This document shows positions 1 to 11,869 of a DNA stretch of 34,888 bases, piece by piece (position 1 is the first letter of the stretch; every line of letters begins with the position of its first letter). Source of the DNA: Opitutaceae bacterium (lineage in GTDB: Bacteria; Verrucomicrobiota; Verrucomicrobiia; Opitutales; Opitutaceae); assembly GCA_023269585.1 (NCBI GenBank), contig JAHFTC010000035.1, positions 1-34,888 of the forward strand, given 5' to 3'. The notes below the pieces were generated by a model. The model saw only the letters and a program-made list of their open reading frames with translations, made no database searches and was not told the DNA's origin. The position numbers and the translations under genes were made by a program.

Positions 1-394
1 TGTCCTGGTTGAGGAGCAGGTCGACGGCGTAGCGCACGCCGTGCTCGCGCACGGCACGCGCGGGCGCCTCGCCCTGGGTGACGATGCCGTTGCGGGTGAA
101 ACGCGGATCGGCCGGCGTGGTGTAGCGGGATTTCACCACCACGGTGCGCAGCCACGGCAGCTGGCCGAGGTAGAAACACTGCGCCTCCTCGACGGCGGCC
201 TCGCCGGATTCCGCGGGCTGGGCGTGGTTGAGCAGGACGAGGGTGTCGCCGTAGACCTCGGCGACGAGCTCGGGGTGGCCCTCAAGGAAGCCGTTGAAGA
301 GGCGAACGACGCTGTCGTGCGGTTCGGCGAGCAGGGCGGCGCGCGGTGCGAGTGCGGCGGCGAGGAGGGAGGAGAGGGAGGCGGCGTCCAACAT
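1..394 (-). CDS. RlmI-like class I SAM-dependent methyltransferase, N-terminal part (cut by window edge)
   Basis: Translating the minus strand from an ATG at 394 gives an open frame that runs off the window after about 131 residues. It has the N-terminal layout of the RlmI-like RNA methyltransferase group: a helical start, then RLFNGFLEGHPELV and VYGDTLVLLNHA (PUA-like region), KSRYTTPADPRF, and finally GVRYAVDLLLNQD, the segment that leads into the methyltransferase fold. The SAM-binding motifs lie outside the window, so activity cannot be checked here. By family it would methylate RNA, perhaps 23S rRNA cytosine; the exact substrate is inference. No clear Shine-Dalgarno sequence precedes the ATG, and a TTG at 436 in the same frame is a possible alternative. 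The gene is divergent from the DUF1800 operon. Confidence 0.7.
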   Translation of the reverse strand, partial: MLDAASLSSLLAAALAPRAALLAEPHDSVVRLFNGFLEGHPELVAEVYGDTLVLLNHAQPAESGEAAVEEAQCFYLGQLPWLRTVVVKSRYTTPADPRFTRNGIVTQGEAPARAVREHGVRYAVDLLLNQD

Positions 395-526
395 GGGCAG
401 GAACGGTGCAGCCTGGGCCGGGACGAGTCGATGCAAACGCTCCGCGGGCGCTAATCGGATGCTTTGGCGCCATGACGCTGCGCCCTGGACCGGCGGTGCC
501 CCTGGCGAAACGTGAGAACGGCGCAC

Positions 527-544
527 GTCAACCAATAGTTGACA
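527..544. promoter_or_regulatory. Inverted repeat GTCAAC-N5-GTTGAC overlapping a TTGACA box
   Basis: In the 398-bp gene-free stretch between the divergent methyltransferase and DUF1800 genes, positions 527-532 and 538-543 form a perfect 6-bp inverted repeat with a 5-nt spacer. The right arm is part of a perfect -35-like TTGACA at 539-544. No convincing -10 box follows at the usual distance, so either the hexamer is fortuitous or an unusual promoter is used. The geometry would suit an operator that blocks transcription toward the DUF1800 operon, but the site is about 250 bp from that start codon. The stretch also holds a 12-bp perfect palindrome (ACCGCCGGCGGT, 615-626). Nothing else was recognised in it. 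Confidence 0.3.
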
Positions 545-792
545 TGAGGCGCGGCGTTGTGCCTGTCGGCACGCGGGGTTGGGAGGGTGGGATGGTTGAA
601 TCCCCGAGTTAAAAACCGCCGGCGGTGGTCTCGCGTTTTTGGGGGGGGCGGGGAGTGCGGCGGCGCGATAAGGTGGGCTTTTGATCGGATTTTCGCTGCC
701 TGTGCGCTGGTGCTCTGCCGGTCGATCGGTACGGTCCGGCAGCCCGTCGCCTGTACACCCTACCCGGATGGCGACGGGAAACTCACCTCACC

Positions 793-3396
793 ATGCCCAC
801 TTCGAAGCGACTGCTCCCCGCGCTCTCGGCTCACTCCTCTGTGGTGCTCGCCGCCACCTTGTTCGTTGGAAGCTCGGTCGGGCGCGGCGCCATCGACCGC
901 GACCAGAATCAACAGAGCGACATCTGGCAACTGCGCTACGGCACGGGCAATCTGGTTCCGGGCGCCGACGAGGACGGCGACGGCTTCTCCAACCTGGCGG
1001 AAGCGGTGGCCGGCACCAATCCGCGCGACATCCGCTCGGCGCCCACGCTGGGCGTGGAGTCGGTTTCAGGAGGTGGGGTGCAACTCCAGTGGCTGTCGCA
1101 GGTGGGGAAGCGCTACGACGCGCAGCTGTCCACGGCGCTGGGCACGGGCGCGGTGTGGGCCAGCGTAGGCAGCCTACCGGGTGACGGCGCGGAGCGGCAG
1201 CTGTGGCTCGACCCCAGTGGAGCGTCCACCGGGTTCTTTCGACTGACCGTCGCCGATGTGGACACGGATGGCGACGGCCTGACTGACTGGGACGAGATTC
1301 AGCTCGGGCTCGACCGGAAGCGGGCGAATACAGACGGCTTCGGTTCCGCCTCGAACACCGACTACACGCGCGTGAACACCGCGCTCGGTGCGACGAATAC
1401 AGTGACGGTGGCGGCGCTCGACCCGGCGATGGCGGAGAACTGGCCCGATCCCGGCGTGGTCGCGGTCCGGCGGACCGGCAACCTCGATCCGATCACGGTC
1501 AACTTCAGCCTCAGCGGCACTGCGACGGAGGGGGCCGACTACACCGGTCCGGGCGGGCGCACGGTGACTCTCGGGCTGGGGGTTTCCGAGGTCTGGTTGA
1601 GCTTCCTCCCCCGGGCCGACACGGTCTCGGAGGCCGCGGAGACGATCAGCGTGACCGTGGCATCAGGAAGCGGATATGTCGTGGGAAGTCCGGCGTCCGC
1701 CGCGCTGGTCCTGACCAACACGCCGGCCGGGGCGGTGTCGGAGAAGGAGGCGGCGCGGTTCCTGGTGCAGGCGACCTTCGGGCCGAACCCGACCGACCTC
1801 CAGCGGGTGCAGCAGCTCGGGATCGCCGGCTGGCTGGACGAGCAATTTGCCCGGGCGCCGCAACTGCACCTGCCGCTCGTGCAGCAGTGGCAGACGGAGA
1901 TCGCCGCGGCGACTCCGGGGAGCAACGCCTCGTCGACGGAGCGCACCGAGGCGTGGTGGCGGCGGGCGTTGCAGAGCGATGGGGCCGCGGATCCGTTGCG
2001 GCAGCGGGTCGCGCATGCGCTCAGCCAGATCCTCGTGATCAGCGACCGCAGCAGCTTGTTGGAGTCGACGCCGCGCGGCATGGCGGACTACCACGACCTG
2101 CTGCTCACCCAGGCGTTCGGCAGTTTTCGCACCCTGCTGCGCGACGTGAGCCTGCACCCGACCATGGGGCTCTACCTGAGTCATCTTCGTAACCAGAAAG
2201 CCGATCCTGCGCGCAATCGCTATCCGGACGAGAATTATGCCCGCGAGGTCATGCAGCTCTTCTCGATCGGACTCTGGGAGCTCCAGTCCGACGGCTCGCG
2301 CAAGCTCGACGGCGCCGGCCTTCCGATCCCGACCTATGACAACACCACGATCGCGAACGTGGCCCGGGTCTTCACCGGCCTGAGCTATGCGCAGAAATTC
2401 ACCAGCGGGACCGATCAGACGATCATCCCGGCGACCGGCTTCTACGACAGCTACGGCATCGCCTGGGCGCCCATGCGCGGCTTCGATGCCCGGCACGATC
2501 TCGCCGCGAAACCACTGCTGGGCGGCGTGACTTTACCCGCGCGCACGGCGAGCAACCCCGACACCGGGGCGGCGACGCTGGCGGATGTCGAGGCGGCGAT
2601 CGACGTGCTCTGCAACCATGCCAACGTGGGGCCCTTCATCGGCCGGCAGCTGATCCAGCGCCTGGTCACTTCGAATCCGTCGCCACAGTACATTGCGCGC
2701 GTCTCGGCGGTGTTCGCGAACAACGGGGCCGGGGTGCGGGGCGATCTGCGCGCGGTGGTGCGGGCGATCCTGCTCGATCCGGAGGCGCGCGATCCCGCGC
2801 GCCTCGCCGAGGCGCAACACGGCATGCAGCGTGAACCGTATCTGCGCTATGTCGCCCTGGTGCGCGCGCTCGGCGGCACGACGAGCGACGGCCGCCGTCG
2901 CGGCTTCCGGAATCTCGACGCGGACTTTCTCCAGCGGGCCTACAGCTCGCCGAGCGTGTTCAATTTCTACCTCCCGGACTTCCAGCCGCTCGGCCCCTTG
3001 CAGGACGCAGGGCTGTTCGGACCCGAGTTCCAGATCACCAACGCGCTCACCGGCATCACTTCGCCCAACCGCTTCTATTCGGCGGCGACGCAAACGGTCT
3101 TCCGGCTCAACCCCTCGGGCGCGAGCGAAGCCGGCCTCGACACCGTGATCGATCCCGCGCCGTGGCTCGCCGACGCGACGAACAACCCCGAGAATCTCGT
3201 GGCCCGCCTCGACCGCCTCCTGGCCGCGGGGACGCTCGCGCCGGCGACATTGCGGCAGGTGGTGCGCGCCGTGCGGCGGCTGCCCGATCCCCTGGGCACC
3301 ACCGACCAGGCCGCGCGGACCACCCGGGCGACCGACCGGTTCCGCATGGCGCTGTATCTCGTCCTCATCAGCCCCGAATTCAGCGTGCTCAAATAA
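793..3396 (+). CDS. Exported DUF1800 protein with type-3 calcium repeats and a Calx-beta domain
   Basis: 867 residues. The first ~30 form a signal peptide (basic start, hydrophobic stretch, small residues before GAID). Aspartate-rich loops of the thrombospondin type-3 / EF-hand kind follow at about residues 35, 59 (DEDGDG) and 155 (DVDTDGDGLTD). Residues ~209-312 resemble a Calx-beta domain (GTATEGADY is typical). From ~317 to the end is a full DUF1800 domain (PF08811), with conserved stretches such as FLVQATFGPNPTDL, HPTMGLYLSHLRN, YAREVMQLFSIGLWEL, GRQLIQRLV and SPSVFNFY. The biochemical role of DUF1800 is unknown. It is regularly encoded next to DUF1501 in Planctomycetes and Verrucomicrobia, as here, where the next gene starts 10 bp downstream. 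The protein is probably cell-surface or periplasmic and binds Ca2+ (inference). Confidence 0.9.
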   Translation: MPTSKRLLPALSAHSSVVLAATLFVGSSVGRGAIDRDQNQQSDIWQLRYGTGNLVPGADEDGDGFSNLAEAVAGTNPRDIRSAPTLGVESVSGGGVQLQWLSQVGKRYDAQLSTALGTGAVWASVGSLPGDGAERQLWLDPSGASTGFFRLTVADVDTDGDGLTDWDEIQLGLDRKRANTDGFGSASNTDYTRVNTALGATNTVTVAALDPAMAENWPDPGVVAVRRTGNLDPITVNFSLSGTATEGADYTGPGGRTVTLGLGVSEVWLSFLPRADTVSEAAETISVTVASGSGYVVGSPASAALVLTNTPAGAVSEKEAARFLVQATFGPNPTDLQRVQQLGIAGWLDEQFARAPQLHLPLVQQWQTEIAAATPGSNASSTERTEAWWRRALQSDGAADPLRQRVAHALSQILVISDRSSLLESTPRGMADYHDLLLTQAFGSFRTLLRDVSLHPTMGLYLSHLRNQKADPARNRYPDENYAREVMQLFSIGLWELQSDGSRKLDGAGLPIPTYDNTTIANVARVFTGLSYAQKFTSGTDQTIIPATGFYDSYGIAWAPMRGFDARHDLAAKPLLGGVTLPARTASNPDTGAATLADVEAAIDVLCNHANVGPFIGRQLIQRLVTSNPSPQYIARVSAVFANNGAGVRGDLRAVVRAILLDPEARDPARLAEAQHGMQREPYLRYVALVRALGGTTSDGRRRGFRNLDADFLQRAYSSPSVFNFYLPDFQPLGPLQDAGLFGPEFQITNALTGITSPNRFYSAATQTVFRLNPSGASEAGLDTVIDPAPWLADATNNPENLVARLDRLLAAGTLAPATLRQVVRAVRRLPDPLGTTDQAARTTRATDRFRMALYLVLISPEFSVLK

Positions 3397-3406
3397 ACCT
3401 CACACC

Positions 3407-4939
3407 ATGAGCCAGCCAATCAACCGCCGCCATTTTCTCCGCCAAGCGAGTTGTGCCGCCGTGGGCAGCACCGCGATCCTCTCGACCATCCTCAACCTCC
3501 GGATGGCCGCTTCAGCGGCGGCCCAGGACCTGCCCGCCGCGCCGGGGGCCGAAGACTATCGCGCGCTCGTCTGTCTGTTCCTCTCGGGCGGGCAGGATTC
3601 GTTCAACCTGTTGGTGCCCACGGGAGCCGAGCACGCCGCCTACGCCGCCACGCGTGGCGGTGTGTACGAAGGCATCAGCAACCCCGACGGTCTCGCGCTG
3701 GCGCAGGCGAGCCTGCTCGCGCTGCCGAGTGCGGCCTACGCGCCCATGCGGCTCGGCCTGCACCCGAGCACGACAGGGATGCACAGCCTGTTCACCCGCG
3801 GCAAACTGGCCCTCGTCGCCAACGTCGGCACGCTCGTCGAGCGGACCACGAAGGCGCAGTACACCGGTTCCACGGCGCGGCTGCCGCGCGGGCTCTATTC
3901 GCATTCGGACCAGCAGCAGCAGTGGCAGACCTCGGTGCCCACGGACAGCGTGATGCTCGGCTGGGCCGGTCGCGCGGCGGACCTGTTGCACGCCGGCAAC
4001 GACGACCGGCGGATCGCGATGAACCTCTCGCTCGCCGGCAACAACATCTGGCAGAGCGGCCGCACCCTGCACCCCTACAGCGTGCGCGCCTCGGCGAGCA
4101 CGAACAACGGCGGGGTCTACACGCACACCGGCGGCGCGGTCGCCCTCAGCGACTACAACAACACCACCATCGGCGACACCAGCCGCACGGCGACCCGCAC
4201 GGCCGCCGTCAACAGTCTGCTCGCCCAACAGTACCAGAACCTCCTCGACCGCACCTTCGCCGCCAACTTCCGCGACTCCCTCGACAGTTCCGCTCTCTAC
4301 TCGGCGGCGCTGGCGGCGGAGCAGCCGCTTGCAACCAAGTTCCCCGGCGAGACCGGCTACAGCGCCGATCCGGCGTACGTGCCGACCTCCGATCCGGCGC
4401 GCACCCTCGCCGCGCAGCTCAAGCAGGTCGTCCGCAACGCTGCGGTGCGGGAGACACTGGGCCATCGCCGCGAGACGTTCTTCATCAACTACGGCGGCTG
4501 GGATCATCACGACGAGGTGATCGTCACCCAGGCCGCGATGCTCGACATCGTGAGCCGCAGCCTCGCCTCGTTCTATGCCGCGCTCGAGGAGCTTGGGCTC
4601 GCGGAGCAGGTGACACTGTTCACCTCGTCGGACTTCGGGCGCACGCTCACCTCCAACGGCAACGGCTCCGACCACGCCTGGGGCGGGAACCATTTCGTGC
4701 TCGGGGGGGCGGTGAACGGCGGGCGGGTCTACGGCACGTATCCGGATCTTTCGCTCAACGGGCCGGAGATCGTGACCGGACGCGGCGTGGCGATCCCGTC
4801 GCTCTCCGTGGACGAGTACTTTGCGGAGTTGGCGCTCTGGTTCGGTGTCCCGCCGGGGCGGCTGCTCGAGGTGTTGCCGCGGATCGGGGCCTTTTTCGTG
4901 CCGGGCCCGACAGGCCCGCTCGGGCTCATGCAGGCCTGA
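3407..4939 (+). CDS. Tat-exported DUF1501 family protein
   Basis: 510 residues. The N-terminus has a twin-arginine signal (NRRHFLRQAS, arginines 7 and 8) followed by a hydrophobic segment ending in AASAAA, so it is probably exported folded by the Tat system. The rest is a DUF1501 domain (PF07394): FLSGGQDSFNLLVPTG early, NYGGWDHHDE in the middle, and TSSDFGRT with DHAWGGNHFVLGG near the end. The aspartates and histidines in these motifs resemble the metal-binding residues of the sulfatase/alkaline-phosphatase superfamily to which DUF1501 is distantly related; that link is family knowledge and no substrate is known. Tat export suggests that a cofactor or metal is inserted in the cytoplasm (inference). 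It lies 10 bp after the DUF1800 gene and almost touches the next gene, so the three form an operon. Confidence 0.9.
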   Translation: MSQPINRRHFLRQASCAAVGSTAILSTILNLRMAASAAAQDLPAAPGAEDYRALVCLFLSGGQDSFNLLVPTGAEHAAYAATRGGVYEGISNPDGLALAQASLLALPSAAYAPMRLGLHPSTTGMHSLFTRGKLALVANVGTLVERTTKAQYTGSTARLPRGLYSHSDQQQQWQTSVPTDSVMLGWAGRAADLLHAGNDDRRIAMNLSLAGNNIWQSGRTLHPYSVRASASTNNGGVYTHTGGAVALSDYNNTTIGDTSRTATRTAAVNSLLAQQYQNLLDRTFAANFRDSLDSSALYSAALAAEQPLATKFPGETGYSADPAYVPTSDPARTLAAQLKQVVRNAAVRETLGHRRETFFINYGGWDHHDEVIVTQAAMLDIVSRSLASFYAALEELGLAEQVTLFTSSDFGRTLTSNGNGSDHAWGGNHFVLGGAVNGGRVYGTYPDLSLNGPEIVTGRGVAIPSLSVDEYFAELALWFGVPPGRLLEVLPRIGAFFVPGPTGPLGLMQA

Positions 4940-4954
4940 GTGCGAGGCGCGCCC

Positions 4955-5494
4955 ATGAACGGACCAACCCCAGCGCCCCGGGAAGAAACCCCGCGACCGC
5001 GGTGGCGGCGCCGCGCGGGCGCAGTTGGTTGCGCCCTGCTCGTGGGGGGCGTCGTGGCGTGGTGGTGGCTCGGCTGTGATGAAAGTGGAGATACTCCAAG
5101 CCCGGTGCGGACGGTTGCCGCCGGGCCGCCGCCGCTCGTCGATCCCGGCGCGTTGGCCGGGCTGCATGACCCGGGCACGGGGCCCCACGACGATCTGCGG
5201 ATCGTGGATGGGGCCTTGCGCAACTACCTGGAATCGGTGCGCGGTGCCGATGCGCCACCGCTGGGCTTCAACGAGGAGATCGTGCGGGCGCTGGCCGGCG
5301 CGAACCCGCTCGGGGTTGCGTTCATTCCCCCGCAGCATCCGGCGATCGACGGCGCCGGACGGCTCTGCGACCGTTGGGGCACGCCGTACCATTTCCATCC
5401 GTTGGCGGCCGCGGTGTTCGAAATCCGCTCGGCCGGCCCGGACCGGAGGCTTTTCACGGGCGACGATGGCGTGCTGGGCCCGACGGCGGAGTAG
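4955..5494 (+). CDS. Small membrane-anchored protein with pseudopilin-like C-terminus
   Basis: 179 residues from the ATG at 4955, which has GAGG 7 nt upstream. A GTG at 4940, directly after the DUF1501 stop, is an in-frame alternative that adds five residues. An arginine-rich N-terminus (RPRWRRR) precedes one hydrophobic helix (about residues 21-40, ending WWWLGC), so the protein should be anchored with its body outside the cytoplasm. The C-terminal third contains DRWGTPYHFHP, then FEIRSAGPDRRLFTGDDG. This resembles the tail of GspG-type pseudopilins (DPWGTPY...RSAGPDG...DD), which bind calcium. The N-terminus lacks the prepilin cleavage site and Glu5, so it is not a true pseudopilin. The product is otherwise unrecognised. 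Its position makes it a likely partner of the DUF1800/DUF1501 proteins. Confidence 0.75.
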   Translation: MNGPTPAPREETPRPRWRRRAGAVGCALLVGGVVAWWWLGCDESGDTPSPVRTVAAGPPPLVDPGALAGLHDPGTGPHDDLRIVDGALRNYLESVRGADAPPLGFNEEIVRALAGANPLGVAFIPPQHPAIDGAGRLCDRWGTPYHFHPLAAAVFEIRSAGPDRRLFTGDDGVLGPTAE

Positions 5495-5594
5495 GGGGCG
5501 GCCCGATTGTTGCGTGGTTGGGCCGTTGGACTGTTGTGGACGCGCTGGCGTTTCTGCCCGGCGTAACGAAGGCCCAAAGGCCTTCGGCGGAGAG

Positions 5595-5620
5595 TCGAAA
5601 CGCTCACGCGTTCCGCTACG
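5595..5620 (+). repeat. 26-nt hairpin repeat, family A, copy 1
   Basis: Begins TCGAAA, then triplet CGC, loop TCAC, complementary triplet GCG, then TTCCGCTACG. It shares its flanks exactly with the copy at 30811-30836, whereas the stem triplets differ in a compensating way. It lies in the 333-bp gene-free stretch between the DUF1501 operon and serC, which holds this repeat and the next one and no recognisable gene. Confidence 0.65.
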
Positions 5621-5686
5621 AGGAGAGGACGGGCGCTGGGGCGTGAGTCCGGCGGTAGCGGAGTCCGTGGGCCTTTGTTGGGGCAC

Positions 5687-5712
5687 GCGAAACGCTCACG
5701 CGTTTCGCGACG
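5687..5712 (+). repeat. 26-nt hairpin repeat, family A, copy 2
   Basis: A perfect 10-bp stem (CGCGAAACGC at 5686-5695 with GCGTTTCGCG at 5700-5709) closes a TCAC loop. It matches the family A template (GAAA, triplet, TYAC, complementary triplet) with a more complete stem than the other copies. It is in the same orientation as copy 1, 92 bp upstream of it in sequence order, and about 115 bp before the serC start. Confidence 0.6.
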
Positions 5713-5827
5713 CACGACGGATGCGTTTGGGCCGTTCTCGGCTGAAACCGGGATTGCGCCCGGCCGGGGCGGTGTTTCAACTCCGCGCTCCGTTTCCTCC
5801 GAAACAACCATCAGACCTCACGTCTCC

Positions 5828-6946
5828 ATGAAGCCTACGGTCAAACCGGCCAATCCGAACTTCTCCTCCGGTCCGTGCAGCAAACGCCCGGGCTACGCGC
5901 TGAGTGCGCTCCCGACCGATATCCTCGGTCGCTCGCACCGCTCCAGCCTCGGCAAGGCCCGCCTGACGAAGTCCATCGTCGACACCAAGGCGTTGCTCGG
6001 CCTCCCGGCCGACTACCGGCTCGGCATCGTGCCGGCGTCCGACACGGGCGCCTTCGAAATGGCGATGTGGACGATGCTCGGCGCCCGCGGCGTGGACGTG
6101 TTCCATTGGGAATCGTTCGGCGAGGGCTGGCTGACCGACATCCGCAAGCAGCTGAAACTTTCCGATGTGCGCGAGTTTACGGCGCCCTACGGCCAGTTGC
6201 CGGACATGAGCCAGTACGATGGCGCACGTGACTGCATCTTCACTTGGAATGGCACCACCGGCGGCGTGAAGGTGCCGAACGCCGACTGGATTCCCGACAA
6301 CCGCCAGGGGCTTACGTTCTGCGACGCCACCAGCGCCGTCTTCGCGATGGACCTGCCGTGGCAGAAGCTCGATGTCGTCACCTATTCGTGGCAGAAGGTG
6401 CTCGGCGGCGAGGGCGCGCATGGCGTGCTCATCCTGTCGCCCCGCGCGGTCGAGCGGCTCAAGACCTACAAGCCCGCCTGGCCGTTGCCGAAGATCTTCC
6501 GCCTGACGAAGGGCAACGAGCTGCTCGAGGAGATCTTCGACGGCTCGACGATCAACACCCCCTCGATGATCGCCAACGAGGACTACCTCGACGCGCTCGC
6601 TTGGGCGAAGTCGATCGGCGGCCTGCCGGCGTTGATCAAGCGCAGCGAGGCCAACCTCGCGGCGTTCGCGGGCTTCGTCGCCACGCATCCGTGGATCAAG
6701 TTCCTCGCCGCAAAGCCGGAGCAGCGCTCCAACACCTCGGTGTGCTTCTCGATCGCCGCGACGCCCGACCAGGTGAAGAAGATGGTGAAGCTCCTCGAGA
6801 GCGAGAAAGCCGCCTTCGACTGCGGCGCGTACAAGGACGCCCCCCCGGGACTGCGCTTCTGGTGCGGAGCGACCGTCGAGACCGCCGACATCGAGAAGCT
6901 CTTCCCCTGGCTCGAATGGGCCTACGCCGAGGTGACGAAGGCCTGA
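5828..6946 (+). CDS. serC: Phosphoserine aminotransferase
   Basis: 372 residues from the ATG at 5828; the frame is open further upstream, but that stretch is repeat sequence and not homologous. The enzyme converts 3-phosphohydroxypyruvate and glutamate to O-phosphoserine and 2-oxoglutarate (serine and pyridoxal-phosphate synthesis) with PLP as cofactor. Supporting motifs are [12 protein letters not shown] at the N-terminus, [34 protein letters not shown], and [13 protein letters not shown] with the Schiff-base lysine at residue 190. These features and the length fit the short SerC type common in alphaproteobacteria and Verrucomicrobia (TIGR01365-like) rather than the E. coli type. It is monocistronic: a hairpin terminator follows. 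pdxJ, which shares the vitamin B6 pathway, lies near the far end of the window but is not linked. Confidence 0.93.
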   Translation: MKPTVKPANPNFSSGPCSKRPGYALSALPTDILGRSHRSSLGKARLTKSIVDTKALLGLPADYRLGIVPASDTGAFEMAMWTMLGARGVDVFHWESFGEGWLTDIRKQLKLSDVREFTAPYGQLPDMSQYDGARDCIFTWNGTTGGVKVPNADWIPDNRQGLTFCDATSAVFAMDLPWQKLDVVTYSWQKVLGGEGAHGVLILSPRAVERLKTYKPAWPLPKIFRLTKGNELLEEIFDGSTINTPSMIANEDYLDALAWAKSIGGLPALIKRSEANLAAFAGFVATHPWIKFLAAKPEQRSNTSVCFSIAATPDQVKKMVKLLESEKAAFDCGAYKDAPPGLRFWCGATVETADIEKLFPWLEWAYAEVTKA

Positions 6947-6974
6947 GCGCCTCCGCCAACTGGTGACAAACTTC

Positions 6975-7008
6975 CGCCCGCCGGACCGCAAGGTCGGCGG
7001 GCGTTTAC
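6975..7008 (+). terminator. Rho-independent terminator after serC
   Basis: CGCCCGCCGGACC pairs with GGTCGGCGGGCG across a GCAA loop, with one bulged base, and is followed by a short T-rich run (TTTACATTT). It begins 28 bp after the serC stop. Confidence 0.75.
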
Positions 7009-7169
7009 ATTTGGGAGCGGCGCCGATAAACTCGTCCAGCATGCTGCGTTTCGGTGGCGGGCGGAGTTGAGGGATGCAGGCAGGGACCTCTGCGCCACGC
7101 GGCGGAGCGCCGGATGCGGATCGGCCGTGGCTAACTGCGGCGCGGAAAGCGGTGTTGAACGTCGGACAC

Positions 7170-7207
7170 GAAAAACAAAAAGCCCCGCGGCACGGAGGCC
7201 GCGGGGC
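7170..7207 (-). terminator. Rho-independent terminator after groEL
   Basis: On the minus strand a perfect 10-bp stem (GCCCCGCGGC with GCCGCGGGGC, positions 7182-7207) with a 6-nt loop is followed by TTTTTGTTTTT. This is a textbook terminator 55 bp past the groEL stop, ending the chaperone transcription unit. The 160 bp between it and the serC terminator hold nothing recognisable. Confidence 0.92.
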
Positions 7208-7262
7208 GAAGAGGGGAGCGCTGCTCTCGCGAGCAGCGCCACTTTGATGCTAGCGGACGGGC

Positions 7263-8900
<1,638 letters not shown>

Positions 8901-8936
8901 GGTGATTAGGGATGGAAGTTGAGGTTAGCGGAGGGC

Positions 8937-9239
8937 TCAGGCGATCACGCCGAGGATGTCGTCTTCGTTGACGATGATGAGGGTCTGGTCACCGAGCTTC
9001 ACCTCGGTGCCGCCGTATTTGGAGATCAAGACGCGGTCGCCGGCCTTCACTTCGAAGGCGATGACCTTGCCGTCGTCGGTCTTCTTGCCGGTGCCGACAG
9101 CGATGACTTCGGCCTCCTGCGGCTTTTCCTTGGCGGAGTCGGGGATGATGATCCCGCCTTTGATTTGTTCCTTCTCTTCGACGCGCTTGAGGAGGATGCG
9201 GCCGCCGAGGGGTTTGATGGTCTGTTTGGCAGTGCTCAT
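8937..9239 (-). CDS. groES: 10-kDa co-chaperonin GroES
   Basis: 100 residues from the ATG at 9239; the frame is open further upstream, but that part is low-complexity spacer. It forms the heptameric lid of the GroEL chamber. [17 protein letters not shown] at the start, the mobile loop [17 protein letters not shown], and [18 protein letters not shown] near the end are all typical. It is co-oriented with groEL (36-bp gap) and downstream of dnaK (160-bp gap), so the three could share a heat-shock transcript. The upstream gap contains no CIRCE element (TTAGCACTC-N9-GAGTGCTAA), so HrcA control acting directly here is unlikely. Confidence 0.97.
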   Translation of the reverse strand: MSTAKQTIKPLGGRILLKRVEEKEQIKGGIIIPDSAKEKPQEAEVIAVGTGKKTDDGKVIAFEVKAGDRVLISKYGGTEVKLGDQTLIIVNEDDILGVIA

Positions 9240-9280
9240 GGATGAGTTGCTTGGGTTACTGTTTTGGTTGGGAGGTTGGA

Positions 9281-9297
9281 TCGGCGCCAGGCGCCGA
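9281..9297. promoter_or_regulatory. Perfect 8-bp inverted repeat upstream of groES
   Basis: TCGGCGCC and GGCGCCGA flank a single A in the dnaK-groES gap, about 42 bp before the groES start. No T-run follows on either strand, so it is not a classical terminator. An operator or an attenuating hairpin is possible. The same gap holds two copies of TTTTCGATTG (9312-9321 and 9333-9342), part of a degenerate tandem tract. Confidence 0.3.
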
Positions 9298-9310
9298 TGG
9301 AGAGGGGGAG

Positions 9311-9345
9311 CTTTTCGATTGTGGATGGCCGATTTTCGATTGGCG
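9311..9345. repeat. Degenerate tandem tract between dnaK and groES
   Basis: On the minus strand short units of the form CAATCGAAAA / CCACAATCGAAAA follow each other imperfectly. It is one of several low-complexity tracts with 10-12-nt units that sit just before minus-strand genes in this window (others at 13804, 14475, 19405 and 29773, and one inside glnS). Confidence 0.45.
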
Positions 9346-9399
9346 GAAACGGAGAACCCGGAGCGCGGGCTGAAGCGCCGCGCCACGGGTCAGCGGTGA

Positions 9400-11361
<1,962 letters not shown>

Positions 11362-11450
11362 TTGAAAGTCCTCAGAAGTGCTGTGCGCGGTGGTGTGCCG
11401 GTGCGTGGTTAGTCCTCCCTCTGCAAAGGTGGTGCCAGCAGCCGGGAATA

Positions 11451-11479
11451 GTTTTAAAGTCCGGATTATTAATGACTAA
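11451..11479 (-). promoter_or_regulatory. Possible promoter of the dnaK block
   Basis: An AT-rich patch (about 11449-11480) stands out in this GC-rich DNA some 90-120 bp upstream of dnaK. On the minus strand TTAGTC (11479-11474) and TAAAAC (11456-11451) are 17 bp apart, the right spacing for -35 and -10 boxes, but TTAGTC matches the -35 consensus poorly (TAAAAC matches 4 of 6). No sigma-32-like or CIRCE signal was seen. Confidence 0.2.
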
Positions 11480-11619
11480 CGCGCGGCACGTGCGATTCAG
11501 CGGGGCGGTTTCGTGTGTCATCAACTTGGTGTGGTGTGCCACAATGGCAGCCGGTGTTGCGGGTGTCTCATTCTGTCGTGGCACAGTGGCCGGGAGCGTC
11601 GTTCGCCGGTCGGGGTAAT

Positions 11620-11650
11620 GTGCGCCGGGTCGCACGGGATCTTCGTCCCG
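11620..11650. repeat. Two adjoining short hairpins
   Basis: GTGCG-ccgggt-CGCAC (11620-11635) is followed immediately by CGGGA-tcttcg-TCCCG (11635-11650), sharing one base. They lie in the 726-bp gene-free stretch 11362-12087 between dnaK and the binding-protein gene. The stretch also contains the hairpin at 11698-11740 and the palindrome at 11870-11883. I found no plausible protein gene there. Confidence 0.4.
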
Positions 11651-11697
11651 CAACGATGTCGGCGGGGTTTGGGGGGAGCCGATGAGTGCCTGAGGCG

Positions 11698-11740
11698 AGG
11701 ACGCAGATTTTCGTCCGACCGCGACATGAATTTGCGTCCT
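11698..11740. repeat. Long imperfect hairpin
   Basis: Outer arms AGGACGCA (11698-11705) and TGCGTCCT (11733-11740) are perfectly complementary. The pairing continues inward through G-T, A-T, T-A and T-A, then after a small internal loop through GTC/GAC. No T-run follows, so it is not a standard terminator. It may be a REP-type element or part of a structured RNA. Confidence 0.45.
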
Positions 11741-11869
11741 TGGTTCTACTGATTGGGAAAGCTCCCTCTCGGAACGCCGCTTCTGTTGAACCGGCGAAGA
11801 GGCAAAACTTGGGCCTGAGCACGCCCAGGTTTCACGTTCTGAGCTGTGTTCACGCAATTGCCGCGAGCC

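Noticed and set aside
5499-5525. CGGCCC/GGGCCG inverted repeat after the DUF1501 operon as a terminator
   Set aside because: Only a 6-bp stem with a 15-nt loop and no T-run; too weak to call.
3512-5686. 724-codon minus-strand frame antisense to DUF1501
   Set aside because: Arg-, Gly- and Ala-rich with no fold signal, and covers several real plus-strand features. It is a shadow.
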